Below are positions 13,301 through 24,900 of a DNA stretch of 64,000 nucleotides, one piece after another. Both the position numbers and the translations under genes were made by a program. This DNA comes from Aphrophora alni (taxonomy: Eukaryota > Arthropoda > Insecta > Hemiptera > Aphrophoridae): NCBI GenBank assembly GCA_963513935.1, contig OY740768.1, forward strand, positions 39,488,368 to 39,552,367. The letters run 5' to 3'. How positions within the stretch are numbered: the stretch's first letter is position 1; every line of letters begins with the position of its first letter. Under the pieces are notes generated by a model. The model saw nothing but the letters and a program-made list of their open reading frames with translations. It searched no databases and was not told the DNA's origin.

Positions 13301-14284
13301 CAAATATGATACTGTGTGTTTAAGAAAACAATAATTAATTTTACAAAACTTAAGAAAGTTTATTTTGTAATTTCGAATGTTTATGTTCGATTTCTTAATT
13401 AATGTATATTAATAATTCGAAGCTGAAGGGAAATTTTTAATATAAAATTCGAATATAAACATTTTACTGCCATGATAAATATAGTTTTTAAATGTTATAG
13501 AAATTAATATAACTACTAAATTTTGAAAATTGGGTGATGAAAGGTTTGATCCAACTACAGTATAAAAGAATTATGAACTACAGTATAAATTGATGAATGT
13601 GTATTTTTCAACCTAGACAACAAATAATAGTAACCATTATTTCAAATTGCAATATAAATTATTGTAACGAAAGTATTAAAATATAATAAATATTTCGTTA
13701 TACAAATTAGAAGTTCGTAATCTATTTTTAAAATAGTTTAAAGCAATTACAACCTATTTAAATAAACTAACGAAGTTACTAAACATTTCAATAACAATCA
13801 CCGATCTAATCATTTAGAATAAAAACACCTATGAAAGGTTCAATCACAAAAAAAAAACACGCAAATATATTAAAAACTAGTAACCATGTAATGTTGTTGC
13901 TTATTAACAAGAAGTGCATCGAGCTTTGCTGCTAGTAAAGTGGGTTTGTATGTATATAAATGTTTGTGTGGCATTTATTCAAATTATTAATTATTTAAAT
14001 TTTTTCTACTTACTGTACATTATACATGTGTTTAAAAAATAAAATACAAATCGTATCAATAAAAAATTATTATACTGAAATAACTCTTTGACAAAACTAT
14101 AATAGAATGAAAACACTTTAATAAATGAAGACCTTAATTGACCAAGAATACAAATCGTTATTATTTATATTTATCTTGCACGAGATTTTGTTGTATACAA
14201 CTTTACTAATATTTGTGATGTTACTTTATAATAACACAAAGTTACTTGTAATTTGTGATGTTACTTTATTGTTGTTATATTACT
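10311..14284. other. array spacer 3, the longest
   Basis: Holds the recurring module at 11,155-11,370, a weaker relative at 12,955-13,130 (TCACAAATCCAATTTATTTG) and the partner of the 4.85-kb module at 12,220-12,400 (CTCTGACTTCGCAATTAAA). 10,430-10,500 is nearly pure A/T and self-complementary. At 14,211-14,270 an 18-bp sequence (ATTTGTGATGTTACTTTA) is repeated with a 40-bp period. No gene was recognised. Confidence 0.5.
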
Positions 14285-14530
14285 GGGTATACATTATGAG
14301 GACTTAAAATATTTGAAAGCACTTTACAACGTGTTTTATGAAAACACTAAAAACCTCTACCGTAAATATTTCCTGCACGAAGATATCTGACTATCTTTTA
14401 ACTATATTTTACAAATCGAGAACAATAATATTTATTTCCTCTTTGTATTTATCAAGAAAAATATTCCTTCAGAAATGGAACAGAACGAACATCTCTTATT
14501 TTAAACGCCAAGCTTCTTTTTTGAGCTAAT
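14285..14530 (+). repeat. array module copy 4 (short)
   Basis: Begins in the core (TATTTGAAAGCACTTTACAA), then ACCTCTACCGTAAATATTTC, GAAGATATCTGACTATCTTT and ATTCCTTCAGAAATGGAACA. The left part of the module is not recognisable. A 63-codon frame here shares TSTVNIS and KISDYLLT with copies 1 and 5. Confidence 0.75.
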
Positions 14531-15204
14531 GTATCCGAGTATTTTACTACTACGTTTGTAAATGGGTCACATTTAATCTTTTATGTCACTAGATTGTAAA
14601 GGATGACAGTTAACGAAAATAGTTTTTTTCTCAAACTATCTCAAATTTAACTGTTTGATTGTGTCTTTGATAATTTTATAACTCTCCTTTCACTATTAGT
14701 GGATAAATATAATTCCAGATGTTTTCTTTCTTTGACACACACATTTTTATAAATGAAAAAATCTTATTAACAAAAAATCAATATATTATAAAACAATCAG
14801 GAATAGTCGAAATTTATTACTATTTTAAAAATTATATTATATCTCTGTTATTTATTTGCTTTAAAAAATGGGTGAAATAAAAAAAAATTAAGAAGAGAAT
14901 CTAAAACCTGTTAGTGTGGAAATTGTGTACTCCGGACTACTTTTATGCCACTAATTAAGTTCCACATATGTTTTATTTTTATTCATGAATATATATTAAA
15001 TCATTGAACAAATCACATTTAAACCGATGTCATTCCCAGAAAGTATGCTGTCAGCAAGATTTTCCTTAAAAGTCGTGTTTAACCCACCATAATACGACAC
15101 AAGATGGATTCACAAAATTTATAAACAATATAAATACTATTATTATTACAACGGACGTTGTACTGTATTTCAAAATTATCTGTCTTTCAGCGATTAATAC
15201 ATGG

Positions 15205-15247
<43 letters not shown>

Positions 15248-16669
15248 AGGAAAAATCATGTATAATGATTTACCACTTAGACGTAGATTTAGTATACTTG
15301 GAAGGAATATATATTATGTATGTTGTGCTTATTCTGAGATCCTTTTGAGTTTAATATGTAAGTCTGGGGAGAAGGAATTCTTGAGAGTTATTTCGTACAT
15401 ATATATCACACGACTAGCTGTCGTCCTTCCATCTACAATAAACCCACTTTGTGACTAACTGTAGAAAAGTTCCATCTCTGACACCTCTAAATAAAAATTT
15501 GAAATATAACATTATAAAAAGGTGTAATCATATTGTGGAATTTTATTATGTGTAAGAATAGGAATAAAATCAGTACGATATGAAGTTAGACTTCCATGGA
15601 ACAATGAAATAGAATTTTCTGACTTTTAAATACTGCAAAATGTATCCCTTCTATTTAAGTAAATTCTATAAGTGATTTGTTCTCTCTCTGCTACCACAGG
15701 AGACTTATAACGATTCTAATAGTAAACTTGTATGTGATTCTGTACTCGTTTGTATATAGTCTAAGTTATAGTCTCCATAATTTACATATTCATTTAGTGT
15801 ATAGGTAGATCGGTGTGGTGACAGAAAATTGCAGTAGCGTATATTTAAATCTAAAGAAGAATACCGACACAAATTGTAAGTTAATAACATACGCACCTTA
15901 AAAGCAAAATCATATTAGCCAAATTACCCGCTTATACGTGTTTCAAGAGAGATTAAAAACAACAAAACAGAAATATGTGACCAATTTTATAACAGAATCC
16001 AAGTCCACCAATACGGAATTCGAGGCCGAACCAAAACAGAACGAGACCAAAGTGTAGTATCAATCTCGTTACGAGGTAAAGGTAAAAACTGACTTCTTCA
16101 CCTTTTTCTTCAACTGTTACGACAGTATAAATTTTATATGAAATTATTTTTACAGTCTATATATGAATTGTATATTTTTTTACAGTATTGTGTAAAATAC
16201 AACTGTTGTTGAAAAATATTTGAGAAACATTTAAACTATTAGGTAAACCGTCCCATAGGTATAAAGTTTAAAATAAGACGTCGTTTTTATAGGGTATTGC
16301 TTAAAATTACTAACTTTCATATCAAGTTATATATTTATTAAAACGATACACTTATTTCTACATTTTCTCACCTTCCTTTACTTCATATAGTTATTAGAAC
16401 AATGGAACTATGAACTTTATTGATTAAAATAAATGAATAATTATAGTTTTATACAATATTTCATAATTCGTCTGTTAATAAAAACTTTAAGAATCCAGTT
16501 TTAAAACTCTCCATGATATGTAAATATAATTAAACTATTTATTCGTCTGAGTCACTACGGAATGAAACACAAATTTTATTGGATTATTAGCAAGAAATAG
16601 GAATTTTTATTTTCAAATTTTAAATCGACCTTTGACAAAGGAATTTATCGATTACATAAAACAGCTTTA
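14531..16669. other. array spacer 4
   Basis: A+T-rich spacer carrying a 42-base poly(A) run. No module other than the flanking core copies could be matched. The 85-codon frame across the poly(A) run begins with a lysine homopolymer and is not a gene. Confidence 0.45.
15205..15246 (+). repeat. poly(A) run, 42 bases
   Basis: Uninterrupted A42. It could be the tail of a retroposed copy, but no AATAAA signal or recognisable retroposon lies just upstream, so a simple repeat is equally likely. Confidence 0.95.
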
Positions 16670-17100
16670 AGATGTAAAGCACTTTGTTAAAATAATGCTC
16701 TTAGTTGTCTACGAACACAATTATACATATAACACATAATTCCTGTTAATTTAAAAATTAATATATCTACTCCACATCTCTACAAATCATCTTATAATAA
16801 AGATTATCGTAATAGTATTACAGGCAAATAAATTATGTGTATTTAATACGTTCTGCTGTTATTAAAAGAAAACATATGAATATATTTTACTTCCTTTAGG
16901 AATGTGTGAAGAATTTTTTGAAGTCACTGAGTATCCTACCTCTACTGTAAACAATGGCCACATAAAGATTTCCGACTACCTTCTAACTGCCTCTACCAAT
17001 CGAGGACGATATTATTTATTTCCTCTTTATTTTCTTCGGAAAATTATCCCTTCCGAAAAGAAACAAAATTATTATCACTCTCTTTAAAACTAATGTATTT
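16670..17100 (+). repeat. array module copy 5
   Basis: Left part AAGATGTAAAGCACTTTG and CTTAGTTGTCTACGAACAC; core CTTTAGGAATGTGTGAAGAA, ACCTCTACTGTAAACAATG and CTAACTGCCTCTACCAATCG; right part ATCCCTTCCGAAAAGAAAC. A 61-codon frame at 16,902-17,087 shares TSTVN and KISDYLLTASTN with copy 1 although the two are out of register further left. Confidence 0.8.
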
Positions 17101-18589
17101 GTCATAAAGTCGAGACCTAGCTAAATAACTTTCTGCTTTTTTCCTCGCAATCAATAACAGTACGTTCACTAAACTCCCCTTTCTTAGGCTCGTTTCCCAG
17201 ACGAAATTTAGAGCATTGGTCTTTTAATAGTATTGTATTTGTAGAAGCGGATGAGTAAATGTATTTTACTCGTGGACAAATATTTGCTTAAATTAACAAT
17301 TGTCTTAATAATATTAAACGTGAGTTTTTGTAATTAAAAGAAGAATCGAAATGCAGTTAAAAAGAAGATAGTGACCATAAGAATAATTGAGTGCGAAACA
17401 TTTTTGTATGTTTTTGAACGGTTTTTATTTAAGTTTTTCAATAAGGAATACGCTTTTAATGAACTAAATTAACACCAAAACAGCAGACCAAAGTATGAGT
17501 ATATTTTGAAGACACAATGTTGAAACATACACGAATTGATCGTTTCTTTATCATTTGATATACAGTATCATCGTGTTATAATCGAATTAAATACATATTT
17601 AATACCTATTATTAGTTGTATAATTCTTGAATTAAGGGTAGCAAAAAATGAACTGTAAAACATTCATGTAGAATTCTACGTTTTTAATTGAAATACCCAA
17701 CTATTCCCATTTTGTTTTCTTATGATTCTCTTATATATAAATGGGAAGGGGATAACAACTTTGGCTTAGTTTTTCGTTGAGGTGAACCCACTCTATAACT
17801 GTAATTCTGTCAACATGTTACATATTATGGGCCAACTTTCAATATCTATTAAAAGCTTTGATTTTTTCACTCAATTATTTTCGACGTTAATACTTAAATA
17901 ATACTTTTTGTTAAATATAACTGCATCTAATGTTTGTTTCATTTATACCAACAACGGTAAGAACATAATGATAACGAAGAATCCTTTTTGTACTCTTCAC
18001 TATTCATTTATTTAGTACTTTTTTTTAGCCGAGCCGACCTATTTTTCGCGTTACTTCATTCTCAAAGACATATTAAAACAGAACAGGTAGTTACAATTTT
18101 TTATACATTTTAAAGAAAGGTACATACATTCACCGTTACTATACGTACTTTCAACGTTCAGTAAAAGTTACATCATACATACGTATGCACGTAATCTAAT
18201 CTATATCTAACTCCTAATATCTATCATTGTTAATAATTGTTTATTGACCAAAAAAAACCTATTTGTTTCAAAGATTTTGTGAATATGTAGTCTAGCAATA
18301 ACCTATTAAATTACATTAAAATATTAAATAATGTTTTACGACGAATTAAGAATAACGTTTTGACGAATATATAAAATAATAAACATATACACGTTATAAA
18401 AGTTATATTGTAATGGAATTAAATGTGGAATTATTGGTTCAGAGATGACCATTTAATTACAACAAATTCTGAGATATCTCACTATTTTTGACTAATTGGA
18501 TTTCAAAATAATTATTAAAACATATTCCCAACATAATATGATACTACTCAACGATAATTCTTGTTTATAAAAGATGTTAAACTCTTTTC
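17101..18589. other. array spacer 5
   Basis: Shortest spacer. A+T-rich; at 18,470-18,560 it shares ATCTCACTATTTTTGA-type sequence with 21,008-21,060, showing that the duplicated unit extends at least 250 bp left of the core. No gene was recognised. Confidence 0.5.
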
Positions 18590-19225
18590 TAAACTAATAC
18601 ACTCAGAAAATCATAATTATTCTAATTACAGTACTACGTATTATATTGCATCCTTACTTGTACAACTTCTTCATGTAATATATAGTTTTATTATGATATT
18701 AATTACAAATACATTTTGTATTTAAAATTATCTCCTGACATTAAAAGAAAACTTTTGAAAATGTTTCACATCGCTTAGGAATGTATGAAAATTTCCGTAT
18801 TTCCGTAATATTTATGAAGACGCTTAGAACCTCTACTCTGTAAACATTGTCAACATATATACACTCTACTCAGTTTTAAATGCTTCTAATGATCCAGTAA
18901 GATATTATTTACTTTTGGATTATTTTCTTATGAAAAATATCCTTTCAGAAAAAAAAATTAAATTAACAATAATTGAATTTAATGCTAATGCAACTTATGT
19001 TTTTATGTTAGGTTTGCAGAGGCTTGTAGGTTATTTACAGAGTAAGTTCTTGATGCGGTAAGTATATTCCTTGATATTCCTTGTTTTTGTTTTCGTGTTT
19101 CAGTTCCAATATACAAAGTTGAAAAGTTCGGGCAACGTTGAAACAATCGTGGAACGAAGGGGATTAGATGTCTTTTTTGTAATTTCCTACTCTTATTTGT
19201 TTGTCCACTCTCCTTTTTAAATGTT
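18590..19225 (+). repeat. array module copy 6
   Basis: One of two near-complete copies (with copy 8). Core CGCTTAGGAATGTATGAAA, right part with TTGATATTCCTTGTTTTTG, a pyrimidine-rich stretch ending GTTTCAG, then TTCCAATATACAAAGTTG, GGATTAGATGTCTTTTTT and CCACTCTCCTTTTT. The right part matches 24,755-24,900 almost position for position. Confidence 0.8.
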
Positions 19226-21089
19226 AGCAAAAAAACCTTCATCCCTCTCCAGTGTGTTCATTCTTGTACACATTATATTTATGTATCATGAAAGATCTTG
19301 TTTAAAATATATATTTCACTTGTCAAAAAATTAAGTAAAATATTTTTACAAACAAATAAGGAAGATTGAGTTTTTTGTTTGTTTTATACCATACAATATT
19401 ATCTCCTCCACCATTCTCAATCTATTCGTAAGACAATAAAAACAAATAATACTCGTTTAAAATATGTTAATAGAATAACTGAGATACTAGTCAACCAAGG
19501 GTAAAGGTTTCAAAAAAAGCACATCTGAAAATAAAATTATGATATATTTTAACAGATATTATTGTGATATAATCTTGTTGAGCACTGTGGTGAAATTCAC
19601 AAAAATAATTAGAATTTGCCCCTAACCACAATCACTAGAAACTTAATAAAACACAATTATCTGATTAATTGGTAATTGTAAGTGGAAATAATTAATAAAG
19701 AACAATTAATCAGATAATTGTGTTTTATTAAGTTTCTAGTGATTGTGGTTAGGGGCAAATTCGAATTATTATTAGATATTATTGTTTTATTTAATTAATA
19801 TCACGTCAAACTCCACGGAAACAATGAAATTGTAACAACTACAACAAGGTCAGTATTAACTTTAATCTGAAGTTAATATATAAATAGTCTTATAAATGTT
19901 ATAAAACTACATAATATAATAATGTTTTAAGTTTAAACATTATTTCAGTTAAAATGCAACTTTTAATGAGGTGTTCAAACAAGTTCTACAATAGTTATTA
20001 AGAATTGTAATTTACATGCTCCCATTTAAGAATATTTGAATAGCATGGAGTAGCACCAATGATCAGTTCTATCAATGATTCGAAAATTCCAAAGAACCTT
20101 CTCATCAATTAAAGTTGACCCAGTATTATATCTAAGCTTCGGTTCTATATTAGACATGATAATTTAAACATTAGTTTAAAAGTAATTATAATGGACAAAC
20201 AAAATTGTCTTTCCATGGTTGAAACATTATTATTTTTTTTTTTTGAAAATATAACATGATATTTAAAACACACTTGTTAGTTTAGATTTTGGTAAAGAAA
20301 ATGTGTGTAATGAAGTTTAAAAAATAGAGGTTATACAGGGAATCGTTTATCGATTGAAAATAGTGAATAGTTTTGAGTCTCAAGCCTGAGGAAATATACA
20401 TTTTCTTCATGTAGTCATGAGTTATATTCCTCTTTTCCATTTTGATCAGGTCTCTCTTTACGATATTAGTGTTTTTGAGAGCAACGAGTCTATGTTTATA
20501 ATCATTTCTTCTCTTACTTTTACGACGATTATGACAACGAGTATTTTTTCATTTAATAAACAAACCAAAGAGTAACGCAACGATTCAATAGTGAATATTT
20601 GCATTATACAAAACCTGAATAGTTAACGTTATGATTTGCTACGCGGAAGAAGGTAGTGTAAATATATGGTTTTTCATTTTGCGTGTTCCGACTTGAAAGT
20701 ACAAACTGTTCACAAAAATTTTGTACGATATTATGATTAAATTTGTTCTCTTATATTTCATATTATATTAAAACCAATTTCATATAAACCAATATCTTAT
20801 AAATAGAATAAATACGGCATTTAATACTGTCGAGAATTTATAATTATCGTGAATTTTCCGTACTTAGCAATAGTTTTATTAATTATTTGTTAAACAATAA
20901 TGTAATCCCCTTTCAACTCCTAACAATAAAGCTCAAGTTTTAAGGTAGTAAAAGCTTGAATAAATTATGTTATGAAATTGTACAACAAAGTATATTTAAT
21001 GGTAAGATAGCTCACTATTTTTGATAAAATGATTTCCATTATAAAACATAATATTAAATTAAAATGATACTATTGCAAAGGCACTTCTC
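19226..21089. other. array spacer 6 with long hairpin
   Basis: Contains the 68-bp-arm inverted repeat described separately. 20,640-20,720 (TGGTTTTTCATTTTGCGTG) resembles 23,840-23,890, another sign that the duplicated unit reaches well beyond the core module. No gene was recognised. Confidence 0.5.
19604..19770. repeat. near-perfect inverted repeat, 68-bp arms, 31-bp loop
   Basis: Left arm 19,604-19,671 and right arm 19,703-19,770 are reverse complements with a single mismatch (A at 19,611 against C at 19,762). The centre of 31 bases is A+T-rich. The arms include CCCCTAACCACAATCACTAG and its complement. Nothing codes across it. It could be a small foldback or MITE-type element, or an inverted duplication created during repair. 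I could not identify a target-site duplication. The near-identity of the arms in otherwise badly diverged DNA implies recent origin or ongoing arm conversion. Confidence 0.95.
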
Positions 21090-21450
21090 AGTTGCATTAA
21101 CATGTAAAGCGTTTTGATAAACTAATATACTTAGTTGTCTAATAACACAGATTATTATTCCAATTAACTTGCAAGAGATTATATTTCATCCTTCACCTTT
21201 AGAAATTTACGTGTAATATTTAGTTTTGTATTGTTATTTCTAGTTAATAGATTATGTGTGTTTAAAATTTGTTTCTGAAATTAAAAGGAAACCTTCGAAA
21301 CTATTGTACAAGGTTTAAGGAATGTATCATTAATTTTCCTCATTTTATGAACACTCCAAACGTTGTTTAACTATGTTTTAACTGCCTCTACTGATCTAGA
21401 ACGATATTATTTATTCCCTCTTTATTTTCTTGTGGATAACTAACGCTTTC
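21090..21450 (+). repeat. array module copy 7
   Basis: Left part CATGTAAAGCGTTTTGATAA, CTTAGTTGTCTAATAACAC and CATCCTTCACCTTTAGAAA; core ATTAAAAGGAAACCTTCG, TTTAAGGAATGTATCATT and TTTAACTGCCTCTACTGATC. The CTACTGTAAAC segment of the core is deleted. Confidence 0.78.
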
Positions 21451-23486
21451 AAGGAGGAAAAAAGTAATGTTAATGAACTAAAAGTTATTGCAACTAAAGT
21501 TTTTAGGTTAGGTAACAAAATGCTCCTTTTAAAAAATATATAAATATAAAACAAACAATGAAACAATATTTTAACATCTAGCTCTAATATACCAAACACT
21601 ATACACTCAAAAGTAGGAACGAAAGAAAATAAAATACCAAAAGGTTAATAAACTGTTAGAGGATTTTCGTGTTTAGCTGACCTATAATAATTGTTCTTAA
21701 GACTACACGAAATATATTTATATATATATATATAAAAGTAAGGCTGGATATAATGAGAGAATTTAAAAAAAAAGTTGTCACGTAACACCTCCATAATCCG
21801 AATACTGTACAGTTTTGTTGCGATGAATGTCAGAAGGATTATAAATATTGGCCAATATCACTTAAGGTGTAGCGTAGTAAGATTATTTTTTATAAATTTT
21901 CACTATTTATTGGAGTCGTTTAAAAAAATAATAATTGTTAACATATGTTCAAGATAAAATGTTTATTACAGGCGAGCGGATATGGGTTAACACTTTCTTT
22001 ATATTTTTAATTTCAAATACATTGTATTTTATTTATAAATTAATGGGACGCCATTTTATATCATGTAAAGTTATTATTAGTCTATATAGGAATTATAATG
22101 GCCAAGTATTCGTCTTGAAAAAAGAAAAGAACAAACAATTAAATAGTACTTATTGAAAACAGAAGAAGGAACGTTTTTAGTCGTTACTGGAAACCTCTAT
22201 ACTTATAAATGGATATAACAGCTATTTTTAAACGCTTTAATAGATTACCCAACATTACTGCATCTTGCATAATCTGGTCTCAAAACAATAAAAAACAATT
22301 AAGGCTCATTTAAAATATTTTAATTGTATAACCGAGGTACTCGTCACTCTATCAGTAAAACCCCTTAAGAATTAAGAAACGTATTCATCTGAAAATAAAA
22401 TTCTGCTCTTTAAACTGTTTATAAATTGTCGTTTTATTAGATTTATAATAGGCCCTACTCTAAGTAATTAACGACATTACAATGATTACGACGGGCCCTG
22501 TAGTAACTAATAGAAGATGTATATCTATTTTGTTCTTAAATAGATTTATAAAACGTTGGTAATTAATTAAAAGGCAAATAATGTTAATAGTTGATTAATT
22601 ATTGAAATCGTCTCCAAATTTTCACAACGCTACAAAATTGACCAAATATTATATCTATAAATATAATATAAAAATAATGTCAATATTGCATTACAAAATT
22701 GAGGATAATGTTCTCAAAGAAATTTCCGTCTATTATTTGTTTCATTTTATCACAGAAAAAGGAAACATTTTTACAATTTTTACCATCATTATTTACTGTT
22801 ACCTTGATTTTAAAATTTGAGAAACAACAATAAACACAAACCTTATTTATTTCAATTATCTTTAAGTATAATATTCAAGTAAAACTGACAAATTCTAGAC
22901 TAACATGTAAACCTTCTGACATCCTTACCATTAGAATTTATTTTTTATCTATTTAAGACATTTGTTTATATTAGTGTTTATTTTGTAAATGAAGAAGAAC
23001 CTGAATGTTAGTAGACTTAAAAAACTATTAGAACCATTTCGTCATAACTATTTCATATATTTAGTCTGTTAGAACTACGTTTAAATAACTGAAAAAAAGA
23101 TAATCCCGGACAACAGTGTAGTGTAACAATAATGTAGTTTATTCAAACATTTGGAATAATTTATGAAATATTTAAGATAAATGGTTACAACTATAAGAAA
23201 TAACATTTTGTCCATAATTGAACGGAAGGTATGATTACAAGGTAATGTGTTTGTAACTCTGAGACAGGAGACAAAGTTTTGTTAATAATAAAAACATGGT
23301 TGAATTTAAAATTTATTTTTGCTTACCAGTCGTTGAGTTCATGTGTTTGACTTACGATTTTTCCTGAACATCTTGGTACATAATCTCAGTTATTTTTACA
23401 GCGAGGCACTAGTTTTACCTTGTCTACTTTTCTTAGGTCACTAGTTTCTGATTTATTTCACAACGTAGGGTTTCAAGTTATATTAA

Positions 23487-23522
<36 letters not shown>

Positions 23523-24239
23523 CTAGATTTTATAATTGATAGCCAGTGTTGATCCATACTCTCAACACGTAGTGTAACGTTTTAATATACACAGATAATA
23601 AACTGTCAAAATGAGCAATTAACCGTTATCAAAAAACTTTACAATAAGTTAAGATTGCAAGCCTATTTGTTTGTTTACATGTTGGTAAATAAGACAAATA
23701 ATCAAATAGTTGACCACTCAAAATTTCACGATGAAACCTTCATTGGTAGAAGAATAACTCAGCAGTATTTGAATTGTCGCAATATAAAATCATAATAACA
23801 TTTTATAGGTCAATAAGCAATTACTAGTGATGTATCGTGTATATGGTTTTCCTTTTTGTGCGATGTCATTTGAATTTACAAACCTATTATTAGGATGTTA
23901 GATGTTTTAATTTATTTTCTGAAATTAGCTCCCAACAATTCACAATACAAATACATATATTTTACCTTGGGGCAAGGGACAAATATAAATACTGTTTTAC
24001 AGAAAATATTATTTTATACATTAATTAAAACTGTATCTACTTTGTGGAAAATATTTAACTATTATCATTGCCCCTTCCAAAGATGTTATTTAAATAATAG
24101 TTTAATATTTATTTATCTGATGTTTTAAGTGTATTATTTGTTTTATATTAAATAAAATTTAATTTTCATATGTTACAATTCAATAAAGTATATTCTTAAC
24201 TAAGAAATATACTTTTACAAACTCATTTCTTGAATACAT
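21451..24239. other. array spacer 7
   Basis: A+T-rich, with a short (TA)n at 21,716-21,736 and a 34-base poly(T) run at 23,489-23,522. 23,530-23,585 has a weak relative at 29,744-29,795. Several frames of 60-77 codons on the + strand have no family features and are biased only as expected for A+T-rich DNA. Confidence 0.5.
23489..23522. repeat. poly(T) run, 34 bases
   Basis: Uninterrupted T34. On the minus strand this would be a poly(A) tail, but no retroposon body was recognised beside it. Confidence 0.95.
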
Positions 24240-24900
24240 AACAAACCTTTAAGATATAAGCACTTTGTTTTAATAACACACTTAGTTGTCTAAGAACTAA
24301 AAATCATTATTCCTATGGACTTACAAGGAATTATATTGCATCCTTCACCTCTACAAATCTTCTTGTAATACTTAGTTTTGTTTTGTCCACACTAGATAAA
24401 TACATTATGTGTATTTAAAATTTTCGCCTGGAATTGAAACCTATTATTAAAAAAAATATATTTTACTATGATAACAATATATGAAAACATTTCTTCATTT
24501 TATATAGATACTTCTACTATAAACATTACACACGTCTACGTACTACGTTTTTACGCCTTAACTGATACAGAACAAAATGATTTATTTCCGCTTAAATTTC
24601 TTCAGGAAAAATATCTCTTCCTATTATTACCAACATTATTATCACTGCATATAAAGCTATTTTATTTAATGGTTTTACGTTAGATTTTGTGGAGGGATGT
24701 TATCGATTTACAAAAGGATAGCTTTGAGTCCTCAATTACTGATGTTGATGTTCCTTGTTTTTATTTTGGTTTTCCAGTTCCGTTATACAAACTTAAAAGA
24801 CTTGGGGAAAGTTGAAGCAATCGCAGAACGGAAGGGATTAGATGTCTTTTTATAAATTCACGTTTTTATTTATCGGTTCATCTACTCTCCTTTTCCTATG
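24240..24900 (+). repeat. array module copy 8, the most complete
   Basis: Left part AAGCACTTTGTTTTAATAAC and CTTAGTTGTCTAAGAAC, CATCCTTCACCTCTACAAAT, then TACATTATGTGTATTTAAAA, a disturbed core, and the right part GATGTTCCTTGTTTTTAT, GGTTTTCCAG, TTCCGTTATACAAACTTA, GGGATTAGATGTCTTTTT. The right part reads open for 25 codons after the CAG and is open in the same frame in copy 6, but it is closed in copies 2 and 3. I see no firm evidence of coding. Confidence 0.8.

Larger units (their letters stand above)
3370..24900 (+). repeat. degenerate tandem array of a multi-kilobase unit
   Basis: Eight related modules, all in the same orientation, have their shared core near 3,492, 7,035, 9,958, 14,313, 16,877, 18,757, 21,297 and 24,446 (intervals of about 3.5, 2.9, 4.4, 2.6, 1.9, 2.5 and 3.1 kb). 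Sequence between cores is also partly shared: a module ending in CTGCAAACCCAATTTAC (7.8, 11.2 and more weakly 13.0 kb), one containing CTCTGACTTCG or TTCTGACTTCG (4.86 and 12.23 kb), and one with GAAAGCTCT or GGAAGCTCT followed by CGAAAG (6.04 and 9.24 kb). The simplest reading is repeated tandem duplication of one unit of about 3 kb, followed by long divergence, deletion and insertion. No frame is conserved through the array. Confidence 0.75.

Noticed and set aside
15201..15458. 85-codon frame starting with poly-lysine
   Set aside because: It starts at a chance ATG beside a poly(A)42 run; no domain or context supports a gene.
3370..24900. Cluster of alternative exons, as in Dscam-type genes
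   Set aside because: Copies are broken by frame-changing indels and stops, donor sites are not shared, and most similarity lies outside any open frame.
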